This document shows positions 44,767 to 52,851 of a DNA stretch of 64,000 nucleotides, piece after piece (position 1 is the first letter of the stretch; each line of letters starts with the position of its first letter). The position numbers were made by a program, and so were the translations under genes. Origin of the DNA: Klebsiella indica (GTDB lineage: Bacteria; Pseudomonadota; Gammaproteobacteria; Enterobacterales; Enterobacteriaceae); the NCBI RefSeq assembly GCF_005860775.1, contig NZ_VCHQ01000026.1, positions 124,001 to 188,000 of the forward strand, written 5' to 3'. The notes beneath the pieces are model-generated. The model had not been told where the DNA came from. It saw only the letters and a program-made list of their open reading frames with translations, and did not search any database.

Positions 44767-45579
44767 ATGGAGGTAAGTTTGACAACGTGTTGTACGTCCA
44801 TTGAACCGGTTCTCAGCGTCAATATTGCTTCATTGCTGCGTCCTGGCGGCGGCGAAGTGCTCGCCGATATTCATTTTAATGCCGCCGAGGGAGAGTGTCT
44901 GGCGGTGATTGGGCCCAATGGCAGCGGTAAAACCTCGTTATTGCGGGCGATCGATCAGGAACTGACCTCGCTGGATGGCGATATTCGCTTGTTCGGTCGT
45001 TCCGTTTGCACCTTGACGCGGCAGCAACGCGCGCAGCAGATTGCGGTACTCGCACAGAACGACACCCCCGATATGCGGCTAGCGCTCGAAGACTATGTCG
45101 CCCTCGGGCGTATTCCCCATGCGAGAGAGGTGTCGCGCCACGAACATGAAGCCATTGTCACCCGGGCGATTAATGATACGGGATTGCAAAAATTGCGCAA
45201 ACGTTCGCTCGCTGCCTTATCCGGCGGTGAGCGGCAGCGGGCCGCCCTGGCGCGAGTGCTGGCCCAGTCGCCAAAACTGGTATTACTGGATGAACCTACA
45301 AACCATCTTGATCCCCATGGCCGGGTTGAACTGCTTTCATTAGTGAAACGTCAGGGCATTACGGTTGTGGCGGTATTGCACGATCTTTCGCTGATTGAGT
45401 CCTTTGCCGATCGCGTTTTGCTTTTATCGCATGGGCGTGCTGTGACCTGGGATGTACCGGAACGGGTGCTTGTCTCCGAGTGGCTTTATCCAGTCTTTGG
45501 ATTGACCAGTTTTACTGTACCGCATCCCGGGACGGGGAAGGCGGTGCGGATTTTTGAGGTTCCAGGTTATGCGCAATAA
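44767..45579 (+). CDS. FecE/BtuD-type ABC ATPase
   Basis: A 270-residue ATPase of the iron-siderophore/heme/B12 class: Walker A GPNGSGKT, Q-loop region LAQNDTPDMRLALEDYVALGR, signature LSGGERQR and Walker B LVLLDEPTNHLDP. It energises the permease at 46553. Translation may begin at TTG 44779 rather than ATG 44767, because GGAGGTAAG lies between them, ideally placed for the TTG. The order is ATPase, receptor, permease. Confidence 0.88.
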   Translation: MEVSLTTCCTSIEPVLSVNIASLLRPGGGEVLADIHFNAAEGECLAVIGPNGSGKTSLLRAIDQELTSLDGDIRLFGRSVCTLTRQQRAQQIAVLAQNDTPDMRLALEDYVALGRIPHAREVSRHEHEAIVTRAINDTGLQKLRKRSLAALSGGERQRAALARVLAQSPKLVLLDEPTNHLDPHGRVELLSLVKRQGITVVAVLHDLSLIESFADRVLLLSHGRAVTWDVPERVLVSEWLYPVFGLTSFTVPHPGTGKAVRIFEVPGYAQ

Positions 45580-45599
45580 CGATATGAGGGTAAATAATA

Positions 45600-46556
45600 A
45601 TGAATAAATGGTTTGCAGGCATGGTAGCTGTTCTGGCCGTTTCAGCGGTGAATGCGGCTGAGTATCCCGTTACCATTGAAAGCTGCGGGACGCCAGTCAC
45701 GTTCACCCAGGCGCCGAAAAGGGCGGTGATTCACGACCTTAACATGTCGGAAATGGCTTTTGCACTCGGGTTACAGGATCGTATCGTGGGATTAACCGGT
45801 ATCACGGGCTGGTACAAAATGACGCCGGAATTTAAAAAGGAGATGGGGTCGATCCCTGAGCTGGCGCCGAAATATCCCTCGCTTGAAACACTGCTGGCAG
45901 CGAATCCTGATTTCTTTTTCGCGGGCTGGAATTACGGGATGAAAGTTGGGGGAGAAGTCACGCCTTCCGTACTTGCAAAATATGGTATCAAGACGTTTGT
46001 TTTGAGCGAAAGTTGCGTGTTTACCACGGATAAGAAACATAAAGCGACAATGAACCTGTTGTATAACGATGAGCTGACGCTGGGCAAGATTTTCGGCAAG
46101 CAGCATGAAGCCCAGGCGCTGGTCGATAGCTGGAAAAAAGCGTTGAATGCGCTGCCTAAGCCGCCGAAAGGCGTTAAACCCCTGAAAGTGTTCGTCTACG
46201 ATTCCGGTGAAGATAAACCCTTTACCAGCGGTCGATACGCCATGCCGACAGCCATTATTGAAGCGGCTGGAGGGAAAAACGTGATGGACAATCTGGACAT
46301 CAGTTGGGGAACCACTTCCTGGGAAAGCGTCGCAACGGCGGAGCCTGACTTTATTATTCTTCTCGATTACCAGACCGGCAGCGGTGCGGATGCGTTGCGC
46401 CGTTTCCTCGAAAATCACCCCTTAATGAAAGAGACGCCGGCAGTGAAGCATCATCGTTATCTGAAGCTACAATACGCGGAATTAACGCCGGGTCCGGCCA
46501 ATATTAACGCAGTCGAAAAACTGGCTCACGCCATGTATCCGACAACAACCCAATGA
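45600..46556 (+). CDS. FecB/BtuF-type periplasmic metal-chelate binding protein
   Basis: A 318-residue class III receptor with a signal peptide (about 1-20, ending SAVNAAE). It has YPVTIESCGTPVTFTQAPKRAVIHDLNMSEMAFALGL and a LETLLAANPDFFFAG-type motif typical of siderophore, heme or cobalamin receptors. It delivers a chelate to the permease. Four bases overlap the permease start. The Zur/Fur-type control region suggests a zinc or iron chelate. Confidence 0.87.
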   Translation: MNKWFAGMVAVLAVSAVNAAEYPVTIESCGTPVTFTQAPKRAVIHDLNMSEMAFALGLQDRIVGLTGITGWYKMTPEFKKEMGSIPELAPKYPSLETLLAANPDFFFAGWNYGMKVGGEVTPSVLAKYGIKTFVLSESCVFTTDKKHKATMNLLYNDELTLGKIFGKQHEAQALVDSWKKALNALPKPPKGVKPLKVFVYDSGEDKPFTSGRYAMPTAIIEAAGGKNVMDNLDISWGTTSWESVATAEPDFIILLDYQTGSGADALRRFLENHPLMKETPAVKHHRYLKLQYAELTPGPANINAVEKLAHAMYPTTTQ

Positions 46557-47560
46557 GTTGTACTAAATATCGCTATTACTGGGCAATATGGGGCGCGTTG
46601 CCCGTGTTAGCCGGATTGATGCTGCTCAGCGTTGCCAAAGGCAGCGTGCCGTTATCGTTAGTGCAGGTGTTGGGGGCCTTGAGGCTTGTTGATGTGCCGG
46701 TGCCGGAGATGGTCAGCCGTATCGTTATTGATTTGCGCGTGCCCAGAACGCTACTGTCAGTACTGGCCGGAGCGATACTGGCCATCGTCGGTGGGCTTTT
46801 GCAGACAACGACGCGAAACGATCTGGCCGATCCGTTTTTATTCGGGCTTTCCTCCGGTGCATCTGCGGGGGCTGTACTGGTGATGACCCGCTTCGGTGAA
46901 CGACTCGGGGCGTTGACGCTACCGGCTTCGGTATTTGTCGGCGGTATCTGCTCGGCGGTGGCGGTGATGCTGCTGTTTCATTTTAAGAAGCAGCGCAGTG
47001 CCGAACATTTAGTTATTTGCGGGCTGGCAATCTCCTTTTTATTTGGCGCGCTGACCAGCTATCTGATTTTTTCCGGCGACCAGCGGGCTGCCAGTTCTGT
47101 GTTGTTCTGGTCGCTGGGAGGGCTCGGTCTGGCGCGTTGGGATAATTTACCCTATGCCGTGTTGAGTCTGCTATTTCTCTGCACGTTCATATTATTACGC
47201 TGGCGTTCGCTGGATGGTTTACTGGCCGGTGAACAGACGGCGCAGTCATTGGGCATTAACGTTGGTCGTCTGCGGATGGAGGTTTTTTTCTGCTGCGCGC
47301 TGGCAACCTCGCTTCTGGTGGCTTTAACCGGGGTGATTGGCTTTGTCGGACTGATGATTCCGCATATGTGCCGGTACTTTTCCGGCGTTAAGCATCTGCT
47401 GTTACTTCCGCTATGCGGCCTGTGGGGCGCGGTGCTTTTGTGCGGTGGTGATATTGTCAGCAGAACATTGCTGGCTCCGCAGGAACTGCCTATCGGCATC
47501 ATTACGGCGGCAATCGGCGGTTTGTTTATTATTATTCTGCTTGCCAGAAACCGGACGTAA
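46553..47560 (+). CDS. FecCD/BtuC-type ABC permease
   Basis: A 335-residue permease with about ten helices. It has family motifs RVPRTLLSVLAGAILAIVGGLLQTTTRNDLADPFLFGLSSGASAGAVL-type sequence and GVIGFVGLMIPHMCRYFSGVKH. It likely works as a homodimer with the ATPase at 44767. No TonB receptor gene is adjacent. Confidence 0.9.
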   Translation: MSCTKYRYYWAIWGALPVLAGLMLLSVAKGSVPLSLVQVLGALRLVDVPVPEMVSRIVIDLRVPRTLLSVLAGAILAIVGGLLQTTTRNDLADPFLFGLSSGASAGAVLVMTRFGERLGALTLPASVFVGGICSAVAVMLLFHFKKQRSAEHLVICGLAISFLFGALTSYLIFSGDQRAASSVLFWSLGGLGLARWDNLPYAVLSLLFLCTFILLRWRSLDGLLAGEQTAQSLGINVGRLRMEVFFCCALATSLLVALTGVIGFVGLMIPHMCRYFSGVKHLLLLPLCGLWGAVLLCGGDIVSRTLLAPQELPIGIITAAIGGLFIIILLARNRT

Positions 47561-47616
47561 ACCTATCTCCAGGCATTGTTAATAGCAAGAGAACATCGGG
47601 TTATGAAGGGGGTAAA

Positions 47617-47638
47617 AAGGCCGCCGTCTGGCGGCCTT
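47617..47638. terminator. Terminator after FecBCDE-type operon
   Basis: AAGGCCGCC, a GTCT loop and GGCGGCCTT form a 9-base-pair stem preceded by an A-run (47614-47618), suitable for both strands, 57 bases after the permease stop. Confidence 0.65.
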
Positions 47639-47671
47639 CAGATTGCTGACAAAGTGCGTTTTTCCGGAATT

Positions 47672-47769
47672 GCCCGACGGCGCTTCGCTTGCGCGGGCCT
47701 ACGAAAAACCCATAACATGATGATATTATTGGTTTTACATGCCAGGTAAGGCGATAGCCGCCACCCGGC
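47672..47769. repeat. Pair of REP-like palindromes
   Basis: Two imperfect GC-rich palindromes (47672-47698 and 47741-47769), bounded by GCCCG/CGGGC and GCCAGGT/ACCCGGC, stand between convergent genes. This resembles a BIME made of REP units. Confidence 0.5.
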
Positions 47770-47845
47770 AGAAATGCGAGCACAATATCTAAATCAGGTT
47801 TGTCATCAGCCTCAAGGCCGGCGTCTGGCGACCTTAAACAACGAG

Positions 47846-48070
47846 TCAGCCCTGATTCTGGCTCTCTTGCTGAAGGATTTTGAGCATTTCATCTTTCAAC
47901 AACAGTTTTTCTTTCTTCATATGTACGAGTTCGAGACTATATCCTTTGCCATCGACGCCTTCTATACGGGAAATGTCGTGGTCGAGTGCGTTATGCTTTG
48001 CGAAGAGTGACTGAAAGCGTGGGTGCGTGGTTTTCAATCGAGAAATCAACTCTCTGTATTCTGGAAACAT
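47846..48070 (-). CDS. ydcH: YdcH, DUF465 coiled-coil protein
   Basis: A 74-residue alpha-helical protein starting MFPEYRELISRLK and ending KDEMLKILQQES-. It matches E. coli YdcH. Charged heptad-like pattern suggests a coiled coil; function is unknown. GGAAGG precedes the ATG at 48070. Confidence 0.93.
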   Translation of the reverse strand: MFPEYRELISRLKTTHPRFQSLFAKHNALDHDISRIEGVDGKGYSLELVHMKKEKLLLKDEMLKILQQESQNQG

Positions 48071-48216
48071 GTACCTTCCTTGTGTATGGAGAAAAGTGTG
48101 TACGCAGACACACACGGTTAGGTTACCGATATGAATAAAATAGTAATGCGAACACAGTCGCGTTTATGTTATCTATCAATGAAATTTCAGGAACCGTAAG
48201 CGATCCGGAGGCGTAG

Positions 48217-49110
48217 ATGACAGTTGAGAAACCCACCATTGCACTGATTGGTCCTGGCGCAATCGGCACCACCATCGCAGCGGCGCTGCACGAGGTTGGC
48301 CGTACGCCACTGGTTTGCGGACGCCGAGCGTACCCGCAGCTGTCGCTGCGTTTCGATGGCGGAAAGATTGTCGTGCCTGGTCCGGTTGTGACTGATCCTG
48401 CATCCGTCACGGCACCTTACGATCTGGTTTTCGTGGCGGTAAAGGCGACGCAAATTGCGGCCATTGCCGCGTGGTTAAAAGCGCTGTGTAACGAGAAAAC
48501 TGTCGTTTGCGTTCTACAGAACGGCGTTGAACAAAAAGCGCTATTCGCGCCTTATGCGCCGGAAGCAAACGTGTTGCCTTCGGTCGTCTGGTTCCCGGCA
48601 CAACGTGAGCCTGAAGCTTCAGTCTGGCTGCGCGCGAAAGCGCGCCTGACGCTACCCGACGGTCAGGGGGCCGAGTTGGTGCAGCGCGTGCTTCAGGGCA
48701 CCCGCTGCGAAGTGGATATTCGCGCCGATTTTACCTCTGTCGCATGGCGTAAATTGTTGCAAAATGCAGTCGCGGGTCTGATGGTGCTGTCCGGGAGGCG
48801 GGCAGGGATGTTTGCGCGCGAAGATATCACCGCGCTTGCTTTAGCATATCTTCAGGAGTGTCTGACGGTTGCGCGTGCCGCCGGGGCCAGCCTGGAGGAT
48901 AGCGTTCCGCAGGAGATTATCGCCGGTTTCCATCGCGCGCCCCCGGATTTAAGCACCTCCATACTTACGGATCGTGAGGCGGGAATGCCGCTTGAATGGG
49001 ATATTCGCAACGGGGTCATTCAGCGATATGGCCTGGAGTACGAGATTCCAACACCGTTGAGCGATGTGATTGTGCCACTGCTGGCCGCCGCCAGTGAAGG
49101 GCCCGGCTGA
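48217..49110 (+). CDS. PanE-family ketopantoate reductase-like oxidoreductase
   Basis: A 297-residue two-domain protein with an N-terminal NADP-binding motif GPGAIGTTIAAAL (about 12-24), the LVFVAVKATQ and LQNGVEQ motifs, and a C-terminal helical domain with WRKLLQNAVAGLMVLSGRRAGMF. It could reduce ketopantoate or another 2-keto acid. True panE lies elsewhere in enterics, so this is probably a paralogue (annotated as an oxidoreductase in Salmonella). It is divergent from ydcH. Confidence 0.82.
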   Translation: MTVEKPTIALIGPGAIGTTIAAALHEVGRTPLVCGRRAYPQLSLRFDGGKIVVPGPVVTDPASVTAPYDLVFVAVKATQIAAIAAWLKALCNEKTVVCVLQNGVEQKALFAPYAPEANVLPSVVWFPAQREPEASVWLRAKARLTLPDGQGAELVQRVLQGTRCEVDIRADFTSVAWRKLLQNAVAGLMVLSGRRAGMFAREDITALALAYLQECLTVARAAGASLEDSVPQEIIAGFHRAPPDLSTSILTDREAGMPLEWDIRNGVIQRYGLEYEIPTPLSDVIVPLLAAASEGPG

Positions 49111-49238
49111 CACAGCGCCGGGCAGGGCGCAACGTTACCGCTGAATTTATCGGCAGCAATAGCGCGTGTTTGGTATCAGAGTTCCGGGCCGCGATGATAA
49201 TAATATTTAACCCGTCGATGTTATCTTTTCTGCGGTAT

Positions 49239-49487
49239 TCAGATGAATTCAGCCAGACGGTCGACGACCACGTTACCATTATTATCAAATTGCGTGATGC
49301 GGTAATTCACACAATATGAACGGCGGGTGGTAAATTGATTCAATAACGCCACTCGCCCTTTTTTATCGCCGTTTTTATTAACAATAATCCATTCAGTGAC
49401 ATCCGGTGAATTAACCTTATCACTGCCGGCGCATTGTTGTTCAACCAGACGATCTTCTTTTTCTACCACCAAAAAGTCACGCAACAT
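49239..49487 (-). CDS. Small protein of unknown function
   Basis: An 82-residue soluble protein starting MLRDFLVVEKEDRLVEQQCAG and ending VVVDRLAEFI, with a likely beta-rich C-terminal half (WIIVNKNGDKKGRVALLNQFTTRRSYCVNYRITQF region). GGAGATAAGAA lies before the ATG at 49487, which decides the start against 49505 and 49520. I do not recognise the family. Confidence 0.7.
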   Translation of the reverse strand: MLRDFLVVEKEDRLVEQQCAGSDKVNSPDVTEWIIVNKNGDKKGRVALLNQFTTRRSYCVNYRITQFDNNGNVVVDRLAEFI

Positions 49488-50014
49488 TTTCTTATCTCCG
49501 CTCATCAATATTTTTAACAATACTCCTTTTATCGATTAATTCAATTAAACATTTTAATTGATAAAGTCAATTATTAGCATGGTTTTGTTTAGTAAGTATG
49601 AGGATTATTGTATTGTTTTATAACAAAAAATATGCATTTTTCGCCGTTCGGAATTGTTTTTCCATCAGTGACGGCATTCATGTCGATTTGGTGTATGTGA
49701 CAATGTCACATAATTTACAAAAATAACCACAGTAGTGATAATGTTAAAAAGAAGAGGGACAGGTCGACAGGCAAAAATCGCTGAACAGTATTTTCCTTTT
49801 CATCCCGCGATTACATGCTGGCGAGGTTGTTGCGATCGCTTTTCACCTTTGAGTTTGCTGGAATTTGAAATCTGCGCCGTGTACTTAATTTTCACTTAGC
49901 CTGTCAGTGAACCAGGATGACGTTGTAAAAATCAATCAGTCCCGCTTGGCTATGCTCGATATTTTGTTCCAGGATTGTTATTCACTATTAACTTTCAGGA
50001 AAAGGAAGGTATTT
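49488..50014. other. AT-rich intergenic region with a palindrome
   Basis: About 525 bases without a convincing gene. The frame from 49907 is only an upstream extension of the Cys-rich protein. The main visible structure is the TATGTGAC palindrome at 49694-49712. No RNA gene is recognised. Confidence 0.4.
49694..49712. promoter_or_regulatory. TATGTGAC-AAT-GTCACATA palindrome
   Basis: An exact 8-base inverted repeat around AAT. It resembles a CRP/FNR-family site (TGTGA...TCACA) but has a 5-base instead of 6-base centre. It lies between the divergent small gene and the Cys-rich protein gene, and is a candidate operator for either. Confidence 0.5.
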
Positions 50015-50341
50015 ATGTCAGAAGCATATCATTCTTGTATTGAATCATGTTATCTCTGCGCCGCAACCTGTGATTACTGTGCAACATCGTGCCTGAAAGA
50101 GGCGGATGTTGGAATGATGCGTGAATGTATCCGTCTGGATGCGCAGTGCGCGGCCGTCTGTCGTCTGGCTGCTCAGTTCATGTCCCTTGAGAGTGAATTT
50201 TGTGGCGCACTCTGTCAACTCTGTGCCGAAATCTGTCAGAAATGCGGAGATGAATGTTCAAAACATAATCATGAACATTGTAAAAAGTGTGCTGACACCT
50301 GTCATCGGTGTGCAGAAGAGTGTCGAAAAATGTCCGCCTGA
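50015..50341 (+). CDS. Cys-rich four-helix-bundle copper-binding protein (Csp/DUF326)
   Basis: A 108-residue protein with about 20 cysteines in CxxxC and CxxCxxxC spacing: CIESCYLCAATCDYCATSC, CGALCQLCAEICQKCGDEC and CKKCADTCHRCAEEC. This is the signature of cytosolic copper-storage proteins (Csp3-like), whose helical bundle binds many Cu(I) ions. There is no signal peptide, so it is cytoplasmic. GGAAGG precedes the ATG at 50015. Stand-alone gene. Confidence 0.9.
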   Translation: MSEAYHSCIESCYLCAATCDYCATSCLKEADVGMMRECIRLDAQCAAVCRLAAQFMSLESEFCGALCQLCAEICQKCGDECSKHNHEHCKKCADTCHRCAEECRKMSA

Positions 50342-50504
50342 TAAGCGCCTGACCAGAAGCAAACCCCGCTCACCGTTTTTCGCCAGGGAGGGAGAAAAAA
50401 TTCCTCAGACTCGTCAGACACATAAGAAAACCGGGCAGGGAGGCCTGGCCGAAATAATTAAACGCAACAGATCAACATGGTGAGAACTGCTTTGTTTATG
50501 TATT

Positions 50505-51443
50505 TCAGCTGTTTTCCTGTATGAAGGCACAAATACTGTCGATAAGCCCCTCAGCTAATGGTAAGTCAGGATCGACATATGCCCTGATGTTTTCTTCAGC
50601 AGAGTCAGATTCAATATGTTTCAGAACATGATTCATACCGGAGATTATCTGCGGAACCACCAGTGGATTAGCCCTGGTCAGTAATGCGGCATCCTCAATA
50701 CTTGTCTGTAAATCCCGGGTTCCCTGTACTACCAGTACCGGCTTGTCATAACCGGCAATCAGTCCGACTGGATCGACTTTCATTAAGTCGATCAGGTAAT
50801 CCTGTACGCTGGCGCGAAACAGCGGTAATAGTGCCGGATGTAATTGGCTGTCATCCACATATCTGCCTGCATCTAACGCCTGAAGAGCCTTCAGCGCCTG
50901 TGCCAGCACAGGATTATTGGCCGGATTAGCGAGCAACTGCTCCCGTAATACCTCGCTTATTTTCCTTCCCGGCGTTGAGACCAGCACCAGTCCACAAATA
51001 TCGTCACATGACAGGGCCGCTGTCAGCGCCACCAGCCCACCTTCGCTGTGTCCTAAAATCCAGACACGGGAATCATCTGACCGGCGCTTAAGCGTCTCCA
51101 CCCAGGAACGCGCATCAACGGCATAATCGTCAACAGTAACTTTGTCGCCATGTTCGGCCGCACCTGCACTTTCATACATTCCGCGTTTGTCTATGCGAAT
51201 CGATGAGATGTTTTTAGCCGCCAAACCCTCGGCTACAAGCCGGAGAGGGGATGCGCCTAAATCCGGTTGGGCGTTACCATCCCGATCAATCGGCCCTGAA
51301 CCGGGGATAATAAGTACGACCGGCGCACTTTCGCTTTCTACTGATAGTAAGGTTCCATGCAGCGTACCCTGTAAGGATGCGGCCTTAATTTTATGTTCGG
51401 TGATGAGCGGCTTTACGGTGCCTCGAGATAAGCGATGATCCAT
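50505..51443 (-). CDS. Alpha/beta hydrolase
   Basis: A 312-residue hydrolase. The nucleophile elbow GHSEGG (about 150-155), an IPGSGPIDRDGN oxyanion segment, and the terminal His in GMNHVLKHI are all visible. Relatives are annotated as serine-peptidase/esterase-like proteins. The substrate is unknown. There is no signal peptide. AGAAGGATC precedes the ATG. It converges on the Cys-rich protein gene. Confidence 0.82.
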   Translation of the reverse strand: MDHRLSRGTVKPLITEHKIKAASLQGTLHGTLLSVESESAPVVLIIPGSGPIDRDGNAQPDLGASPLRLVAEGLAAKNISSIRIDKRGMYESAGAAEHGDKVTVDDYAVDARSWVETLKRRSDDSRVWILGHSEGGLVALTAALSCDDICGLVLVSTPGRKISEVLREQLLANPANNPVLAQALKALQALDAGRYVDDSQLHPALLPLFRASVQDYLIDLMKVDPVGLIAGYDKPVLVVQGTRDLQTSIEDAALLTRANPLVVPQIISGMNHVLKHIESDSAEENIRAYVDPDLPLAEGLIDSICAFIQENS

Positions 51444-51741
51444 TCACGATCCTTCTCTAGTCGTCGTCTTTCAAACGGCAGCGACGTTAACTGCGGAATG
51501 ACTCACTCGCACTTGCGGACCGTCGCGTCATGGAAAGATTCGCCGTTTTCCTGCCACTTGCATTATATCGGTAATTAACGATACGGCCATCTATACCCGT
51601 CACCCTTCGAGATGCAATTGATAAGGTGATTCATCAACATCCGTGACCTGCATGGAGAGAAACCGTGCCGTTCTTTTGTTTCCATTATGAAAGTTTTCTG
51701 ACCGCCGACGTTGTCTGCCTGACGGCTGAGGCGTAATATAC

Positions 51742-51757
51742 GATTTATATATAAATC
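51742..51757. promoter_or_regulatory. Palindrome before the ParD-like gene
   Basis: GATTTATATATAAATC is a perfect 16-base palindrome ending 16 bases before the ATG at 51774. It probably overlaps the promoter and may be an autoregulatory operator. Confidence 0.5.
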
Positions 51758-51773
51758 ATAACGGTATGTATAA

Positions 51774-51992
51774 ATGGGAATTGTAAAAATTTCAGACCTG
51801 CTGCACGACGATATCCGTGATGCCAGCAAGGCGATGTCGCGTTCGGTTAACGCGCAGGCGGAGTACTGGATCCGCCTGGGAATGATGAGCGAGCTGTATC
51901 CTGAGCTTAATCATCAGCAAATCAAGCTCATGATGCTGAAGTCCGGCTCCGATCGTTTACTGGAGGTGATCAATGCTATCCATTCCCATTAA
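51774..51992 (+). CDS. ParD-like antitoxin-family protein
   Basis: A 72-residue protein of the ParD_like family (PF11903-type). It starts MGIVKISDLLHDDIRDASKAMSRSVNAQAEYWIRLG, resembling a ribbon-helix-helix DNA-binding segment. Such proteins resemble antitoxins, but no ParE toxin is present. It overlaps the methionine aminopeptidase gene by 20 bases. A role as its regulator or partner is inferred. Confidence 0.8.
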   Translation: MGIVKISDLLHDDIRDASKAMSRSVNAQAEYWIRLGMMSELYPELNHQQIKLMMLKSGSDRLLEVINAIHSH

Positions 51993-52752
51993 AACCGCGG
52001 ACGAGCTTGCCAGACAGCGTCACGCAGGCGAACTGCTGGCCTCTGTTTTCGATATGCTGGATACCTTTATTCAGCCAGGGGTCTCCACCATGGCCATCAA
52101 CAATCGGGTCGAGGATTATATCGTCAACACGCTGCATTCACGCCCGGCCAGCAAAGGTCAGTACGATTTTCCCTATGTGCTGAATACGTCAATCAATGAT
52201 GTGGTGTGTCATGGCATGCCAAAAGAAACTGAACATCTGAAATCCGGCATGATCGTCAATGTCGATATTACGCTGGAAAAAGAGGGGCTCATTGCCGATT
52301 CCAGCAAGATGTATCTGATCGGGGATGTGTCGCCGCTGGCCCGTCGACTGGTGAAGAAAACCTATGAGGCGATGTGGAAGGGCATTAAGGCTGTCAGACC
52401 AGGCGCTACCCTGGGCGATATCGGTCATGCGATTCAATCTTACGTTGAAAGCAATGGTTACAGCGTGGTCAGAGAGTACTGCGGGCATGGTATTGGTAGC
52501 GAAATGCATGAAGATCCGCAGGTGCTGCACTACGGGAAACCGGGCACAGGCGCTGTCCTCAAGGAAGGAATGGTGTTTACGATTGAACCAATGGTTAATC
52601 AGGGCGATAGCCGGATAAAAACCAAAAAAGACGGCTGGACAGTGGTCACTCGCGATAAAAAATTATCCGCGCAGTGGGAGCATACTATAGCCGTCACCGC
52701 GCAAGGATATGAGGTACTGACGCTGCGTCAGAGTGAAGTTATCCCGGTCTGA
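51973..52752 (+). CDS. Type I methionine aminopeptidase (second, accessory copy)
   Basis: A 259-residue enzyme with all five metal ligands: Asp in NVDITL, Asp in IADSSKMY, His in GHGIGSEMHEDP, Glu in FTIEPM and Glu in WEHTIAVT. It removes initiator methionine. The essential map gene of enterics lies next to rpsB, so this is an accessory paralogue. GGAGGTGATC, a near-perfect ribosome site, lies inside the ParD-like gene just before the ATG, giving tight translational coupling. Confidence 0.9.
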   Translation: MLSIPIKTADELARQRHAGELLASVFDMLDTFIQPGVSTMAINNRVEDYIVNTLHSRPASKGQYDFPYVLNTSINDVVCHGMPKETEHLKSGMIVNVDITLEKEGLIADSSKMYLIGDVSPLARRLVKKTYEAMWKGIKAVRPGATLGDIGHAIQSYVESNGYSVVREYCGHGIGSEMHEDPQVLHYGKPGTGAVLKEGMVFTIEPMVNQGDSRIKTKKDGWTVVTRDKKLSAQWEHTIAVTAQGYEVLTLRQSEVIPV

Positions 52753-52851
52753 CCCGCGCGCAGGTATCATTCCTGCGTGCGGACTGATACCTGTTTGCGC
52801 CGGTCTGCCATTGATATCCTGTTTCCTGGCGCTGGTTTTGCTGTGGTCATA

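Noticed and set aside
44565..44822. An 85-codon minus-strand frame covering the Zur and Fur sites
   Set aside because: It overlaps the ATPase start and the regulatory sites and has no recognisable protein features.
49694..49712. Standard CRP site
   Set aside because: TGTGA and TCACA are separated by five bases rather than six, so it is kept only as an unassigned palindrome.
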